A stretch of DNA of 64,000 bases from Paratrimastix pyriformis (GCA_027972325.1 JAPMOS010000092.1:92503-156502); one strand, 5' to 3'. Shown: positions 1-15,804, counted from the first letter of the stretch. Made by a program: numbers and translations. Notes: generated by a model not told the origin, from the letters alone.

Positions 1-330
1 CATTCCGATTGTCCCCACCAGGTGCGAACGGAGGCTCGTGTGGTCGGTGCCCGCCTGCCGCAGAGACGAGCCCACCACTCCGAGCCCCCGCCCTGCATTA
101 TTTCCTTTCCCGGGGTTGCTGCTGTTGACCTCCAACCTCCCCGCCATCTCTTCGGCTGACCTCGAATATAACGCGGACCCGCGAAGCTCGGCCGACACCA
201 CAGGGGATTCCGGGGGACACCGCGTGGGGGCGGGGCGGGGCAGATGGCAGCAGGCTACCCCTGTGGCGTCGAGGGGAATGAAGGGCCGGTCCGTCCTGGG
301 ACGCAGCATGATGTAGTTTTGTCACGATGA
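1..330. repeat. Upstream block duplicated at 6640-7090
   Basis: This block precedes paralogue A and matches, with gaps, the sequence at about 6640-7090 upstream of paralogue C. Shared landmarks are ACCAGGTGCGAACGG, CCGCCCTGCAT, GCTGACCTCGAATATAACGC and GGCGTCGAGGGGAA. No credible gene is seen in it. It probably belongs to the segmental duplication that produced A and C and may include their 5' regulatory regions. Confidence 0.6.
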
Positions 331-389
331 TGGAAGACCATCATCACAAAAAGGGCCCGCCACGTGCCCCACCGTCAGACGGTCAGGGA

Positions 390-890
390 TGAAGCAGACG
401 GGGTGGGGGTGTGGGGGTGGGGTGGGTGTGGGGTGGGGGTGGGGGTGGGGTGGGGTGGGGGTGGGGGTGGGGGTGGGGTGGGGGAGGGGCTGGTGAAGCA
501 GACGGGGGTGATGTAGACTGGATTGAGAGGCAGGGGTGATGGGGGATGCAGGCAGGGTGATGCAGGCAGGGTGATGCAGGCAGGGTAATGAATGCAGACG
601 TGGGTGAGCAAGCGGGCGGGTCTCCATCATCAATTCAGATTCAAGGATGGACAGAAATTTTCCTTGATCCCATGTCAACGGTGAGGAATCTGTTTTGTTC
701 CCCCCCCCCCCCCCCCCCCCCACCACCACCACCACCCCACCACCACCCCACCACCACCCCACCACCACCCCACCACCACCACCACCACCCCACCACCCCC
801 ACCCCACCACCACCACCACCACCCCACTCTTGTCGGCTCCCCCCAGATCACCGCTTGGCTAACAAGCGAGCACGGTAACCCACGAGGGAA
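390..890. repeat. G/T-rich and poly-C/CCA simple repeats upstream of paralogue A
   Basis: Positions 400-490 hold a GTGGG-type repeat. Positions 540-595 hold TGATGCAGGCAGGG units, also present near 7460-7600 upstream of C. Positions 700-721 are a C run followed by CCA/CCCCACCA repeats to about 830. Reading frames here are low-complexity artefacts. Confidence 0.8.
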
Positions 891-975
891 TGTGAATGCT
901 GAGGCCTTGACAGAATTGACAGACACGCGAGTGGACAGCCCCCGCGCGGTGTCCATTCTGCAGGCGAACCGAAGG

Positions 976-3505
976 ATGGAAGTTGGGGGGCTCCCTGGCA
1001 ACAGCAACAGCAACGACACGCCGTGTTGTGGTGGCAAAAAGCGCTCCCCCTGTCGACCACGAAAACAGCTTGAATATGTCATCCCCACCGGAAGATGCGA
1101 CGATGCGACCTGGCGATGCCCGGCTGTCTGTTGGAAAGGAAATCTCGTTCTAGTGTCTCGCGCATTACGAGGATCCTATATGCTTGTGTTGCGGTCTGGC
1201 ACCCAATTGAGCGACTTTTTGATCGATCATTTCTTTGACTACCGCTAGGTGACACAGTTTGCCGGGCCTGTGCAGCAGCCGTTGGTGGTGTCTGTCCAAC
1301 CTGCAGCGAGAAGCTCGCCACGGACCAGTCTGTGTTCGCGATCACTGCCTCATCGGTTTCACGGCTTCGCGAGTCGTTCTTCGCCAGGTCCAACAAATGC
1401 AATGTCGCTGCCCCAACCGTGGGCTGGGCTGTGCGGCCCTGATTGGTGTGCTGGATGTGGAGCATCACCTGGGGGCGGAGTGCGAGTGGCGCGAGGAGGC
1501 GTGCGACCAGTGCCACCAGCAGGTCCGGCGGGCTGAGATGGCCCGCCACAAGGACACCACCTGCGCCCGCAAGCCGGTCCGTCACCACTCTCATCCATGA
1601 ATGTCCCCTGCAAATCTCATCCCCCCCCCCCCCCCCCCCCCGCCCCATGCTCCTCCCCGGTTACCTTCCCCCGCCCTTCCTCCGCGTTCCTCTGCCTCCG
1701 CGTCCTCACCCTTGTGTCTCTGTGTCTCTGTGTCTCTGTGTCTGTTCGCTTTTTTTGGCTCCTTCTGATCATTTTTTTTTTTTGTGCTTCCCGTCCCGCG
1801 TGCAGATGGGCTGCGGGTACGCGGATGTGGGCTGCCCGACCCGGTGCCCACAGGAAGACCTGGCCGCCCACGAGCGGGACGGGGTGGTCCACATGGGCCT
1901 CCTCAGGCAGCGCCTGGCCGACACCAGCGCCGACCTCACCCAGTGCAAGGCCGACCTCACCCAGACCAGACACGACCTCACCCAGACCCAGGCCCAGCTG
2001 GCCGAGAGCAGGGCCGCCCAGAGCGACACCGCGGCTGCGCTGAGCCAAACCCAACACGACCTGGCCCAGACCGAGGCCAAGCTGACCCGTTGCGAGTTCC
2101 AGCTGGCCCGGTGCCAGGCCGAGCTGGCCCAGACCAGGGAGCAGACCCAGCACGAGCTGGCTGCCGTCCGGTCGCAGATCGACCAGGTCCGCCACCCCGT
2201 CGGCATCCCACAAGGGCTCGCCTTCGGGGAGTGGGGGGGATGGGGGAGGGGCGGGCGAGTGGGAGTACTTTTATGCACAATATTGCCGCTGTTGTCTGGT
2301 CTGACCTCCTCTTCCCCCTCCCCGTCCCTCCCCCCACCTCCTCCTCCTCCCCTCCCTCCCCTCCCTCCCTCCTCCATCCCCCCACCCCCACCCCACCACC
2401 ACCACCACCACCACCACCACTACACTCGCCACACTCCCCCGCCAGCTGTTCGCTCCTCCGTCTGCCCCCGAGGGCCTGGCCCCACTGGGACGAGGCCACG
2501 AAGGAGGTTGCCCTCGAATGGCAGCCCGTGCCCTGTATGGCAGCGGCCGTCGCAGCCATGCCTCCGGGGCCCCCGGTCCGCTACCGGGTGCAGGCCACGC
2601 TCCTGGAGGATGGCGGTGATGCTGATCTCAACGGCTGCGGCAGTGCCGTCGTCTACACGGGCCCCGAGTGCCGCTGCCGGTACCGCTTGCCCGATGACAG
2701 GGCCGAGGCCCGCTTTGCAGTGGTGGCCATGCGGGGCCTGGCCGAGAGCGGCCCCTCCGCCCCCGCCACCTGCACCCGCCCCGGTCCGTCCCTTACGTGC
2801 TGCACCCGCTCGTCCCGTCTGCCTCCTCTCCATCCCTAAGCTCACATCCGTCCATTCTCTTCCACCCAACATCAACCCACCAACCCAGCACCATCTCCCC
2901 GGCCGCCTCCAGCGGTTGTGTTCCGCTACGACCACGACATGGACGATCGTGGCCTGTTCTACTACCTCGGCACCCAGGGCCGCACCCAGCCCTGGCAAAA
3001 CCCGGCCGAGGCGGGCTGGGTCACCGCCACCCGCTCATCCGAGTGCGGTGGCGGGGAGGCCTCCGATGCCCTGGGGCGTCAGCCATGCCACAGCTACACC
3101 AACAACCGGCCCACCCCCTCGTGGTGGCAGGTTGACCTGGGTGCGGGGCGCCTCTTCACGCCCACCCGCTACACCCTCCGCCACAGCAACAACCCAAGCC
3201 AGATGGAGCTGCGGCTGCAGTCGTGGCGGCTGGAGGGCTCGGTGGACGGGGCTGATGGCAGCTGGCGGACCCTGGACGAGCACACCAACGAGCCCAACGC
3301 CATCCCCGCCCGTGCCGATGCCATGGCCACCTTCGCCGTGGCCCCCGAACGGGCATTCCCGGCCCGCCACTTCCGGGTGCTGATGACCGTCACCTGGAGC
3401 TGTCGGGCCTGGAGATGTACGGCTCCCTCTACTCCGCCAGCATCAGTAACCAATCCTCTCTTCTTCCCACCCTTCCCACGGAAGATCTCTCTATCTGGGC
3501 TGTGA
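976..3505 (+). CDS. TRIM-like RING/TRAF-finger, coiled-coil, FN3, F5/8C protein, paralogue A (frame broken twice)
   Basis: Likely an E3 ubiquitin ligase-type protein. Exons: 976-1125, 1154-1193, 1249-1331, 1388-1576, 1806-2186, 2446-2783, 2913-about 3505. Exons 1-3 assemble a RING: CPAC, YEDPICLCCGD, VCRAC, GVCPTC. Exon 4 is a TRAF-type zinc finger (CRCPNRGLGC, CEWREEACDQCHQQ). Exon 5 adds CGYADVGCPTRC and a coiled coil of LTQTQ-like heptads. Exon 6 is FN3-like and exon 7 is an F5/8C domain of the HECTD1 type (YDHDMDDRGLFYYLGTQGR). Phases close through exon 5. Exon 6 is then one base out of register near 2483, giving a stop near 2619, and exon 7 has a 22-bp deletion relative to paralogue B at about 3390 that shifts the C-terminus. 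It is either a recent pseudogene or affected by sequence errors. The start was chosen by alignment with paralogue D. Confidence 0.72.
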
Positions 3506-4240
3506 CCCGGAGCGTAGGGGGAGGAGAAGGCGGGAAGCGTGCCTGCACGACCCATGTGGGTGCTCTGATCCGAGGGGGAAGACGAGTGTGGAAGGGAGTG
3601 CGCGCGTCTTCTACTCGACCCGTGGGGTGCACTCTGCTTGCCATCCCATGTGCCCACCGAGCCATCGTGTGTCCCTTTCGTGTCCAAGCCTTTTCACACG
3701 CACAGTGGCGGATCCATGCCGGCAAAACCACAAACCGCACACCCAAACAGCTATCACCGGACAGGGACCATCCAGAGGGGAGAGCCACCTCCTCCACTCC
3801 GGGGGGGGGGGGGGGGGGGGGGGGATGCGGCAGCTGGGGCTGCCCCGTTCTTTGGCACTCCATGTCTCCCCCCACCCCCTCCACCCCTCCACCCCTCCAC
3901 CCCCTCCACCCCTCCACCCCCCCTCCACCCCACCCCCGGTTCAGCACCAGGATTCGCATGATATTCGGAGCATGAAAAAGCGAGAGGTGAGGGGGAGAAG
4001 AAAGAGGTGAAGGGGGGGGAGGAGGGGAGGAGGGAGGAGGGAGGGGAGGGGAAACCGTGGTATCGGGCCATCTGGCGCAGCTGGTCGAAAACCGCAGGTA
4101 GATCAATGACTGGGAGCACTCACACGCAACGTCTGCGGTTCGCAAGCATGAAGAGCGTGAACCAGACGATCTGAAGTTCGTCCGGCAGTCTGCATTGCTC
4201 TCGGGGTGGAAGCTTCGGGCAAATTCGAAATTCGAGGAGG
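3506..4240. other. Intergenic region between paralogues A and B
   Basis: No gene seen. It contains a G run at 3800-3824, a CCACCCCT-rich stretch at 3870-3940 and GGAGG repeats at 4010-4050. Remnants resembling the 5' leaders of the family appear from about 4130. Confidence 0.6.
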
Positions 4241-6488
4241 ATGGAAGGCGTCAATGGCCTCACTCTTGGCAAAACAAGCCCCAGAAGCACAGGCTCGGGC
4301 ACGCCGCCACCGGAACCCGCGACGAGGACGTCAAGCGGCGAGATGGTCTGCGAGTGGGTGGACTATAATCGATTCGATTCTTCTTCTTCCAAATTAGACC
4401 GATCGTCGTTCAGCGACAGTTGGGATGGTCCAATCCCAATTGGGGCCCGGGGCAGTGCAAGAAGGCGGTGATGCCCGTGCCGAAGAACATCGCCAGGTCC
4501 GTTCGATCGCATTCACACACGAGCCCCCCCTCCGTTTCACATTCCCTCTGTCGTGGGTTCTTGATGCGGCCCTAAGACTGGGTGTCTGAGATGATCGCCT
4601 TGTTCACCCACCCTCTGCCATGGTCTCTGGTGGCTGGGCGCATCTGGATCAGGAGGCTTCTCTCGAGTTGGACGGATTGGTGGCGGCCCAGCTGGGCATC
4701 ATCGGACAGCGCCTGACCGCCGACATGGGCGCCTGCCTGACCCAGGCCATGTCCGCTGCCATCAGCCGCCAGCTGGCTAACTCGGAGGCCAAGCTGGCCC
4801 GCCTCGCCCAGACCCAGCACGACCTGACCCAGACCGTGACCCGGCTGACCCAGGAGCTGGCCCAGACCAAGGCCGACCTCACCCAGACCCAGCGCGAGCT
4901 GGCCGAGAGCAGGGCCGCCCAGAGCGACACCGCGGCGGCCCTGAGCCAGACCAAGGCCGAGCTGGCCCAGACCAAGGAGGAACTGGCCCAGACCCATCAC
5001 AGCCTCGGCCAGACCCAGGCCGAGCTGGCCCAGACCACGGCGGCCTTCCCGCAGACCCAGGCCCAGCTGACCCAGCAGCTGGCAAAGGCTGCGCTCGTCC
5101 AGAGCGAGACCGCGGCGGCCCTCGGCAAGACCCAGCACGACCTGGCCCAGGCCGTGGCCCAGCTGACCCAGGCCATGACCCAGCGCTCCGATGCCGAGGC
5201 CCAGCGGACCCAGACCGAGACCAAAACCGTGGCCGAGGCGCAGCTGACCCGGGCCACGGAGCAGACCCACCACGAACTGGGCGCCATTCGGACACAGATC
5301 GACCAGGTCCGCGAAGGGTGCTCGCCTGTTTTGGGGCGTGGGGCCCTATTATGCACAGCCCGTCCCCAGATCGGCTCCCGCCCCTCGATTTCTCATTCCG
5401 CCCCACGCGATTTGATTTGCTCCAGCTGTTCAACCCGCCGGCTGCCCCCGAGGGCCTGACGGCCCGCTGGGACGAGGCCACGCAGGAGGTTGCCCTCAAC
5501 TGGCTGGCCGTGCCTGACAGGAGCGTGGGCGGTCTTGCTCCTGCCTCCTGCGCCCTGGCCGCCGCCGCCCCGCCCCCCGTCCACTACCGGGTGCAGGCCA
5601 CCCTCCTGGCCGGCCATGGCGCCGGCTCCACCATCACCACCAGCAACCCTGTCGACGTCTACACGGGCCCCGAGTGCCACTGCCGGTATCGCTTCCCCGT
5701 TGACAGGGCCGAGGCCCGCTTTGTGGTGGTGGCCATGCGGGGCCTGGCCGAGAGCGGCCCCTCCGCCCCCGCCACCTGCACCCGCCCCGGTCCGTCCGTC
5801 GATCCCCCTGGGGACCATACCCTACCGTCGCCCGTCCCGACCCCCATGGCCTCCCTGCCCCCGGTATGTCATTCCCTCCTGCCCGCTGGGCACACACGCA
5901 CCCCCCCCCCCTTCCCCTTCCCATTCAGTTGTGTTTCTGTACGACCACGACATGGACGAGCGGGGCCTGTTCTTCTACATCGGCTCCCAGGGCCGCATAC
6001 AGCCCTGGCAAAACCCGGCCCTGGCGGGCTGGGTCATCGCCACCCGCTCCTCCGAGTGCGGTAAAGGGAGCGCCTCCGATATCATGGGCCGGGTGGCCTG
6101 CGAAAGCTCCACCGCCAACCAGCCCAACTCGTGGTGGCAGGTTGACCTGGGTGCGGAGCGCCTCTTCGCGCCCACCCGCTACACCCTGCGCCACGGCAAT
6201 TTCACCGACTGCCGTGAGCGGGATCGGCTGCAGTCGTGGCGGCTGGAGGGCTTTGTGGGCGGGGCTGATGGCAGCTGGCGGACCCTGGACGAGCACACCG
6301 AAGAGCGCTACGCCATCTCCTCCTACGGAGTTGTCATGACGGCCACCTTCGCCGTGGCCCCCGAACGGGCATTCCCGGCCCGCCGCTTCCGGGTGCTGAT
6401 GACCGGCCCCAACACCAAGGGTTCACACTTCCTGCAACTGGCGGGCCTGGAGATGTACGGCTCCCTCAGCCACTCTGCAGCCCATTAG
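4241..6488 (+). CDS. TRIM-like family member lacking the RING, paralogue B: coiled coil, FN3, F5/8C
   Basis: Exons 4241-4345, 4398-4496, 4653-5306, 5426-5789 and 5929-6488 give 593 aa with all phases closing, which supports an intact gene. The first two exons (68 aa) are low-complexity and occupy the place of the RING and TRAF exons. Exon 3 encodes a 218-aa coiled coil dominated by TQ-rich heptads. Exon 4 is FN3-like, starting LFNPPAAPEGL and ending near the RPGP hinge. Exon 5 is the HECTD1-type F5/8C domain (YDHDMDERGLFFYIGSQGR, SWWQVDLGAERLF, GLEMYGSL). Donors are GTCTGC, GTCCGT, GTCCGC and GTCCGT. It probably acts as a scaffold or as a dimerisation partner of ligase-type paralogues (inference). 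Confidence 0.82.
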
Positions 6489-7938
6489 CAGCAGCAGTCG
6501 CCCTGCTTTTTCCCCTGACGCCCCCAGCCTCGGCGAGCCCCTTCATCACCTCTTCCTCACTACTCGGGGATCCTTACCTCCGTTCGGGTGCGGCGAATCG
6601 GAGGCGACCGGGTGCGACCGTCCCGATTTCCACAAGCCATCGGCCCCACCAGCCCCTCTTCCCTCCCTGCTCGGGGACACCACCTCCGTTCGGGGCCATC
6701 CCGATTCCGCCATCGTCCCCCACCAGGTGCGAACGGGGGGTTCGTGTGGCCCGCCTGTCGCCCCACCACGAGCCACCGCCCTGCATGTTTCCCTTTCCCC
6801 CGGGCTGCTGCTGCTTACCTCCACCTCCCTGCCATCTGTGTGTATGTTGTTGTGGCCCCGCCCTGCATGTTTCCCATTCCCCCGGGGCTGCTGCTGCTGC
6901 TGCTGTTTACCTCCCCGCCTCCCCGCCATTTCTGTGCATGTTGTCGTCGCCTCTTCGGCTGACCTCGAATATAACGCGCACCCGCGAAGCCCAGCCGACA
7001 CCCACAGCGGGGGAGTACGGGGGACACGGCGTGGGGGGCGGGGCAGACGGCTCCACTGTGGCGTCGAGGGGAAGGGAACTGCAGCGACGGGAATTGGGGC
7101 AGCTGGAGGGTGGCCGGCTGCGCCGACGGAGGGGGTGTGGCTATGATGGTGGCAGCAGGCGTGGATGCTTGTGGTTGCGCCTGCTCTGGTGCCTGTGCTG
7201 GCAAAGGGGACGGTGCCCCAGGGGCAGCTTGCTGTGGGGTTGTGGGATTGGCCTGCCGTTGGCCGGTGACTCCCAATAAAATGGCTGCAATGGAACAAGA
7301 TGTTTTGAAAACAAGCTCCGCATCAATACTGGGCACCGCCGGGAGACGGGGAAGGGAAGACGGGGAAGGGGAAGGGGGGAAGGGGAGGGGGAGGAGGAGG
7401 AGGGAGGAGGAGGAGGAGGAGGAGGGAGGGAGGAGGAGGGAGGAGGGAGGGGAGGGGGGTTGCAGACGTGGGGTGATGCAGACTGGGTGATGCAGGGTGA
7501 TGAGGCGGGTTGATGCAGGGGGGTGACGCAGACTCAGACGGAGGGGGGGAGGGGGGGGGGAGGTTGATGCAGACGGGGTGAACGTCCCAAGCGGGTGGGT
7601 CCCATATCGACGATGGAATCTCGTTCGGGGATTCAAATTTCGGCTTTCCAACTGGGACATCATGCGCCAAGAATTGGTTGGATGGAGTGTCCATCTGCCC
7701 CCATCCATAAGTGGGCAATCAACTTGGGAATCTATGTATGAGGGCATTGCAACATCATATCGACATCCAGCCTGCCTGTCTTCGATCGAAGGCCGTCAGG
7801 GTTTTCTGCTCACAAGGAAATCTCGCGAACTCTGGTCGCTAGGCGTGTTGCAATTTCGGACTTCGATGTCAGCACCTGTCAAATGACGTCGGAACAGTCT
7901 GCATTCCTTGGAGGAGTGCGAACTTTGATTCAGCGGCG
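6489..7938. other. Intergenic region between paralogues B and C
   Basis: Positions 6640-7090 repeat the block at 1-330. Positions 7340-7460 are GGA/GGGA-rich. Positions 7460-7600 hold GATGCAGACTGGG-like units. The open frames on both strands have skewed composition and no recognisable domain, so I see no gene. Confidence 0.6.
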
Positions 7939-10640
7939 ATGGACGGCTCCGACGGTGGCAGCAGCATCGAGTGTGGCAAAACAGGCCCCGGAAGCAACTC
8001 GAATGTGTCATCCGCAACGGCGGCAGCGCGTGCGACGAGAGACGAGGTCTGCGATTCTTGGCTTCATCGAAAACATGAGCAAGTGTCCCTCGACGCGATT
8101 TTCATCGATTTGTTCGTTTTCCTGCGCTTAGCAGGCCACTGGGGCCCCCTTCGCCGATCGGAGCCAGACTACATCGACGATCTCTCCAGCCGCATCGCCG
8201 ATCTCTCCACCCACAACAGTGTTTCTGTCCCAACCGCTCCCTGGAATGGCGCCAGAAGGCTGTGTTGGTGTGTATCACCAGGTCTGTTCGGATTTTGCAC
8301 GTCTTCCTTCTTTTTCCCCCTTTCGGGAGCACCCATCGCCCGTGTTACCCGGCGTCTCATTCACCCAATACCTTTCTGCGGTGCGTGTGCGATCTGGGGA
8401 TCAGGAGGCCCGTGTGGCCCCCGAGTGGGACGGGGCGGCTGCCCAGGTAGGCCTCTTTGGAAAGCGCCTGACCTCCGACCTGGCCACCTTCCAGGCCCAG
8501 GCCATGTCCACCATCAACAGTCTTCAGGCCCAGCTGGTCCAGACCCGGCACAACCTCAACCATCAGACCCAGGAGCTGACCCAGGCCCAGCATATCATCA
8601 CTCTGAAGACCGAGGAGCTGGCCCAGACCCAGCACAACCTCAGCCAGAGGACTGAGGAGCTGACCGACATCCTCAAGCAGAAGACCGAGGAGCTGACCCA
8701 GACCCAGGGCGCCCTGGCCCAGGCCCAGCGCGAGCTGGATGAGAAAAGGGCCTCCCAGCGTGCTGCCGCGGAAACCATCAGCCAGACCCAGGCCAAGCTG
8801 GCAGAGACCCAGCGCGAGCTGGATGAGAAAAGGGCCGCCCACGCGGAAACCATCAGCCAGATCCAGGCCAAGCTGGCAGAGACCCAGGCCGCCCTGGCCG
8901 AGGCCCAGACCCGGTTGACCAGAGAGCAACTGGAACAGGAGCTGGCTCAGGCAAGGGGGCAACTGGCCCGGGAGGTCACCCAACTGATGGCCCAGGCAGC
9001 GCACGACCAGCAGCTGGCCCGGACCCAGACCGCCCTCGACCAGAAGGCCCAGGAGCTGGACCAGGTCAAGGACGCGCTTGGCCAGGAGCTGGCTAAGGTC
9101 AAGGACGCGCTCGGCCAGAAAGCCGAGGATCTGTCTGTGGCCCAGAGCGCACTGGCCCAGGCCCAGGCCGCACTCAATCAGAAGGCCCAGGATTGTTCCA
9201 TGGCCCAAAGCGAGCTGGTTCAGGCCAAGGCTGCGCTCGCACAGACCCAGGGCGAGCTCAAGGCAGTGCTCGAGCAGAAGGACCGCGATTGTTCCGTGGC
9301 CCAGAGCGAGCTGGCTCAGGCCAGGGCTGCGCTCGCACAGACCCAGGGCGAGCTCACCGGGACCAAGGCCGCACTGACCCAGTGGGCGGAGCTGCCACGG
9401 GCCACGGAGCATGCGAAGGAACTGGACGCAATCCGGATGGTCTGCTGATGGGTCCCTCGAATGAAACCGCTGTCCCATTCCACCTCTGCCCCCTCCCACT
9501 CCGAGGACTCATTCTGCCTCGATCCCTTTGGTCGGTCTTCGTCGCCAGCTGCTCACCCCGCCTGCTGTCCCCGAGGGCCTGACGCCCCGCTGGGACGAGG
9601 CCACGGGGGAGGTCATCCTCGACTGGCGGCCCGTCCCCGATCTTGCCGGCGCCCTCACTGCTGCCTGCGGCCCCGCCACCGCTACTGCCGTCGCCGCCGC
9701 CGCCATGTCATCGGAGGGCTCTGTCAGTTACCGGGTGCAGGCCACCCTCCTGACTGGCTATGGCGTTGGCTACACCACCACAAGCGGCATCAGCCACGAT
9801 GTTGTCGTCTACGCGGGCCCCGAGTGCCGCTGCCGGTACCGCTTCCCCGATGACAGGGCCGAGGCCCGCTTTACGGTGGTGGCTGTGCGGGGCCTGGCCG
9901 AGAGTGGCCCCTCCGTCACTGTCAATTTCACCCGTCCCGGTCCGCTTTCCTCCTCCTCCTCCTCCTCCTCCTCCTCCTCCTCCTCCTCCTCATCCCCGCG
10001 GCCTCTCTCCCATCCGGCAAGTCATTCCCCTACCTGTCTGCTCACGTGCACCCGCCTACCATTTCTCTGCCCCATGCTGTTTTCAGTTGTGTTCACCCAT
10101 CGCCAGGACATGGACGATCAGGGACTCTTTCATTATATCGGCACCCAGGGCCGCACCCAGCCCTGGCGCAACCCGGCCGAGGCGGGCTGGGTCACCGCCA
10201 CCCGCTCGTCTGAGTACGACGGCTCTGACCGTGGGAAGCCTTCCGATGCTCTGGGGTGCCAGGCATGCACCAGCTACACCAACAGCATCCCTCGGCCCTC
10301 GTGGTGGCGTGTTGACCTGGGTGCGGGGCGCCTCTTCACGCCCACCCGCTACACCCTCCGCCACAGCAACAACTCAAGTTATGTGCAGTATCGACTGAAG
10401 TCGTGGCGGCTGGAGGGCTCGGTGGACAAGGACGGTGCTGAAGGCACCTGGCAGACCCTGGACGAGCGTACCAACCAACCCCTCCCCGGCTATTCCGATG
10501 CCATGGCCACCTTCGACGTGGCCCCCCGCGGACAAGCATTCCGCCACTTTCGGGTGCTGATGACCGGCCCCAACGTGTACGGAGACTACTACCTCTATTT
10601 GTCGGGCCTGGAGATGTACGGCTCCCTCAGCCTTCCCACC

Positions 10641-10671
<31 letters not shown>

Positions 10672-10721
10672 CGCAGCAACCGCAACAGCAACAGCAACCG
10701 CAGCAGCAGCAACAGCAATAG
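7939..10721 (+). CDS. TRIM-like family member lacking the RING, paralogue C: coiled coil, FN3, F5/8C, polyQ tail
   Basis: Exons 7939-8046, 8135-8281, 8405-9439, 9549-9939 and 10087-10721 close in phase and give 771 aa. As in B, the first two exons (85 aa) lack zinc ligands. Read in another frame, exon 1 (QLECVIRNGG) and exon 2 (CFCPNRSLEW) still resemble the RING leader and TRAF finger of A, so the zinc-binding exons appear to have been frameshifted and kept as new coding sequence. The 345-aa coiled coil is the longest in the family. FN3 starts LLTPPAVPEGL. The F5/8C domain runs from FTHRQDMDDQGLFHYIG to LSGLEMYGSL and is followed by a Gln/Pro tail encoded by CAG/CAA repeats. Donors: GTCTGC, GTCTGT, GTCTGC, GTCCGC. 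Confidence 0.82.
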
Positions 10722-11552
10722 ACGTCGTTGCCCCGACCACCCCGTGCTGGCCCACCACCCCAAACACTCCATTCTCCGCAACATGGCACGAGTAACTTTC
10801 TACTTGTCTGAGGAAAAAAAAACAGTACATACGAGGTGGTTACCGCACAGAGAGGCATGCTGTGTATTTCAAAGGAGAAGGGTGGATGGGCAGGATGAGG
10901 CAGTACCCCACCGCTGTCCATCCTGGACCTGCTTTGAAGATGCTGTGTCTTTGAGGTAGAGTTGCACGAAAGTTGTAAAAAAGGCTGAAGAAGTGGAGAA
11001 CGAAACAAGAAAGGGATAAAAAAGTCATTTTTGTCGTTGCGTTGGTGCACGAGGAGCAGGCTGGGACTCGAGTTGGGCGGTCGTCTTGGGTCGAGAAAAA
11101 GAAGAAGAAAGAAAGCCGAGAAAGAAAAAAGAAGAAACCCGCTTTTTTCGCGCACCTCTGATGGCCCTGGGTCCAGCGATCGTCCTGTCATCGATCCAAT
11201 CTCGCGCTCCGTCTCCACCCCACCAGCCGCAGCTCGCTTGTTGTCTCCTTGTTTCGTTTTCGGGCCTGTGCTTCCACTCCCCCTCTTCAGACCTCCCCGT
11301 CCCTACCTCTGGCAGAAGGGCAGCGGGGGGGGGTGGACGAGCACGCCAACGAGCCCAACGCCATCTCCTCCTCCTCCGGAGATCCAGTGAGAATGAAAAC
11401 AGTCATTTGTTTTGTCGTTGCGTTCGTGCACGCGGAGCAGCCTGTGGGACTTGAGCGACAAAAGTGGAGAAAGAAAAACAAGGGGGGGATGGGGGGGGGG
11501 GGGGGGGGGGGGGGGCAGGATCCCACCTCATGTTTGGTGGCGGGTGTGGTGG
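10722..11552. pseudogene. Intergenic region with a fragment of the F5/8C exon
   Basis: Positions 11330-11390 encode DEHANEPNAISSSS, matching the DEHTNEPNAI segment of the family F5/8C domain, with nothing credible on either side. A second repeat pair occurs at 11025-11110 and 11400-11480 (TTGTCGTTGCGTT, then GAGCAG, then GGGACT, then an AAAGAAAAA tract). A G run lies at 11488-11514. It is probably a relic of another family copy. Confidence 0.5.
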
Positions 11553-14945
<3,393 letters not shown>

Positions 14946-15488
14946 GGTCGTGTCAAAACAAATGGAAAAACGGGTGGACCCCACGGAGGAAGAAGCAGAA
15001 TCCGGAGAAAAGGAAGAAAGATCGGGGATCTCGGGGCATGGAAGAGATCTTGCGGCGGTTTCCTTTCGAGAGAGAATCCCCGAAAGGCTCCATTCTTCAT
15101 ATTTTGTTTGAGAATCGGGATGACACTTGTCATCACCCCATCTGGGTGGTCCTCGGAGCTGGTGTCCTGAGAGATCATCTTTACAGGAGCTGGGACTCGA
15201 CCCGGCCGATGATCAGGGTCCTCATTCCTGGAGCCGGCCGAGTACGAGACATGAAAGAGCAGCGGCCGATGACAGGAGCCGACCGAGTCCGATCCCAGGA
15301 ACAAGAGCTGGTACTCGACCCGGAGGAAGCGGCGTCCACGAGCCAGTACAAGACGAAGGGTTCATCGCCCATTAAAAAGAGCTGGTATTACTCCCCGGCA
15401 AATCCGGGAGCTGTTCTTCATCCGAGAGAGTGTTTGCGAGGGCGCAGGCGACACGTTCAAGCAAAAAAGATTACTGGCGCCATACACT

Positions 15489-15519
<31 letters not shown>

Positions 15520-15804
15520 AGTTGGTGGCTCCTCCCGGCCGGGGGTCCGCTTGGTCGGCGGGACCGTCCGGTGGTGGGTGGCACTCAGTGGCGTGCCATT
15601 GAGCATGCAATGGCAGTTACAGGAGCTGGCCCTCGACCTGGACAATGAACCGGCGGCACGAGCCGGCCGAGGATGAGACGAAGGGTCCTCATCACGTCCT
15701 CAGCACCCATTTCCTGATTCCTGGAGCCGACCGGCACACATTAAGACAGTTACAGCAGTTGATCCTCGACCCGGCCGAGACAGAACAAGACGAGGCACCC
15801 GATT
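14946..15804. repeat. Degenerate copies of the last exon of gene F, and oxidoreductase 5' flank
   Basis: Positions 14946-15170 are the upstream flank of the oxidoreductase gene, with no gene seen. Between about 15178 and 15800 the plus strand repeatedly shows variants of GAGCTGGTACTCGACCCGGC, then GATGA, then GAGCCGGCCGAGTACGAGAC and AAGGG, near 15187, 15230, 15307, 15620 and 15755. These match the 3' end of the last exon of gene F plus its trailer. A G run occupies 15489-15516. Confidence 0.7.

Noticed and set aside
6546-7298. Minus-strand 250-codon ORF as a gene
   Set aside because: It overlaps the block duplicated upstream of paralogues A and C, has skewed composition, and the frame is not conserved between the two block copies.
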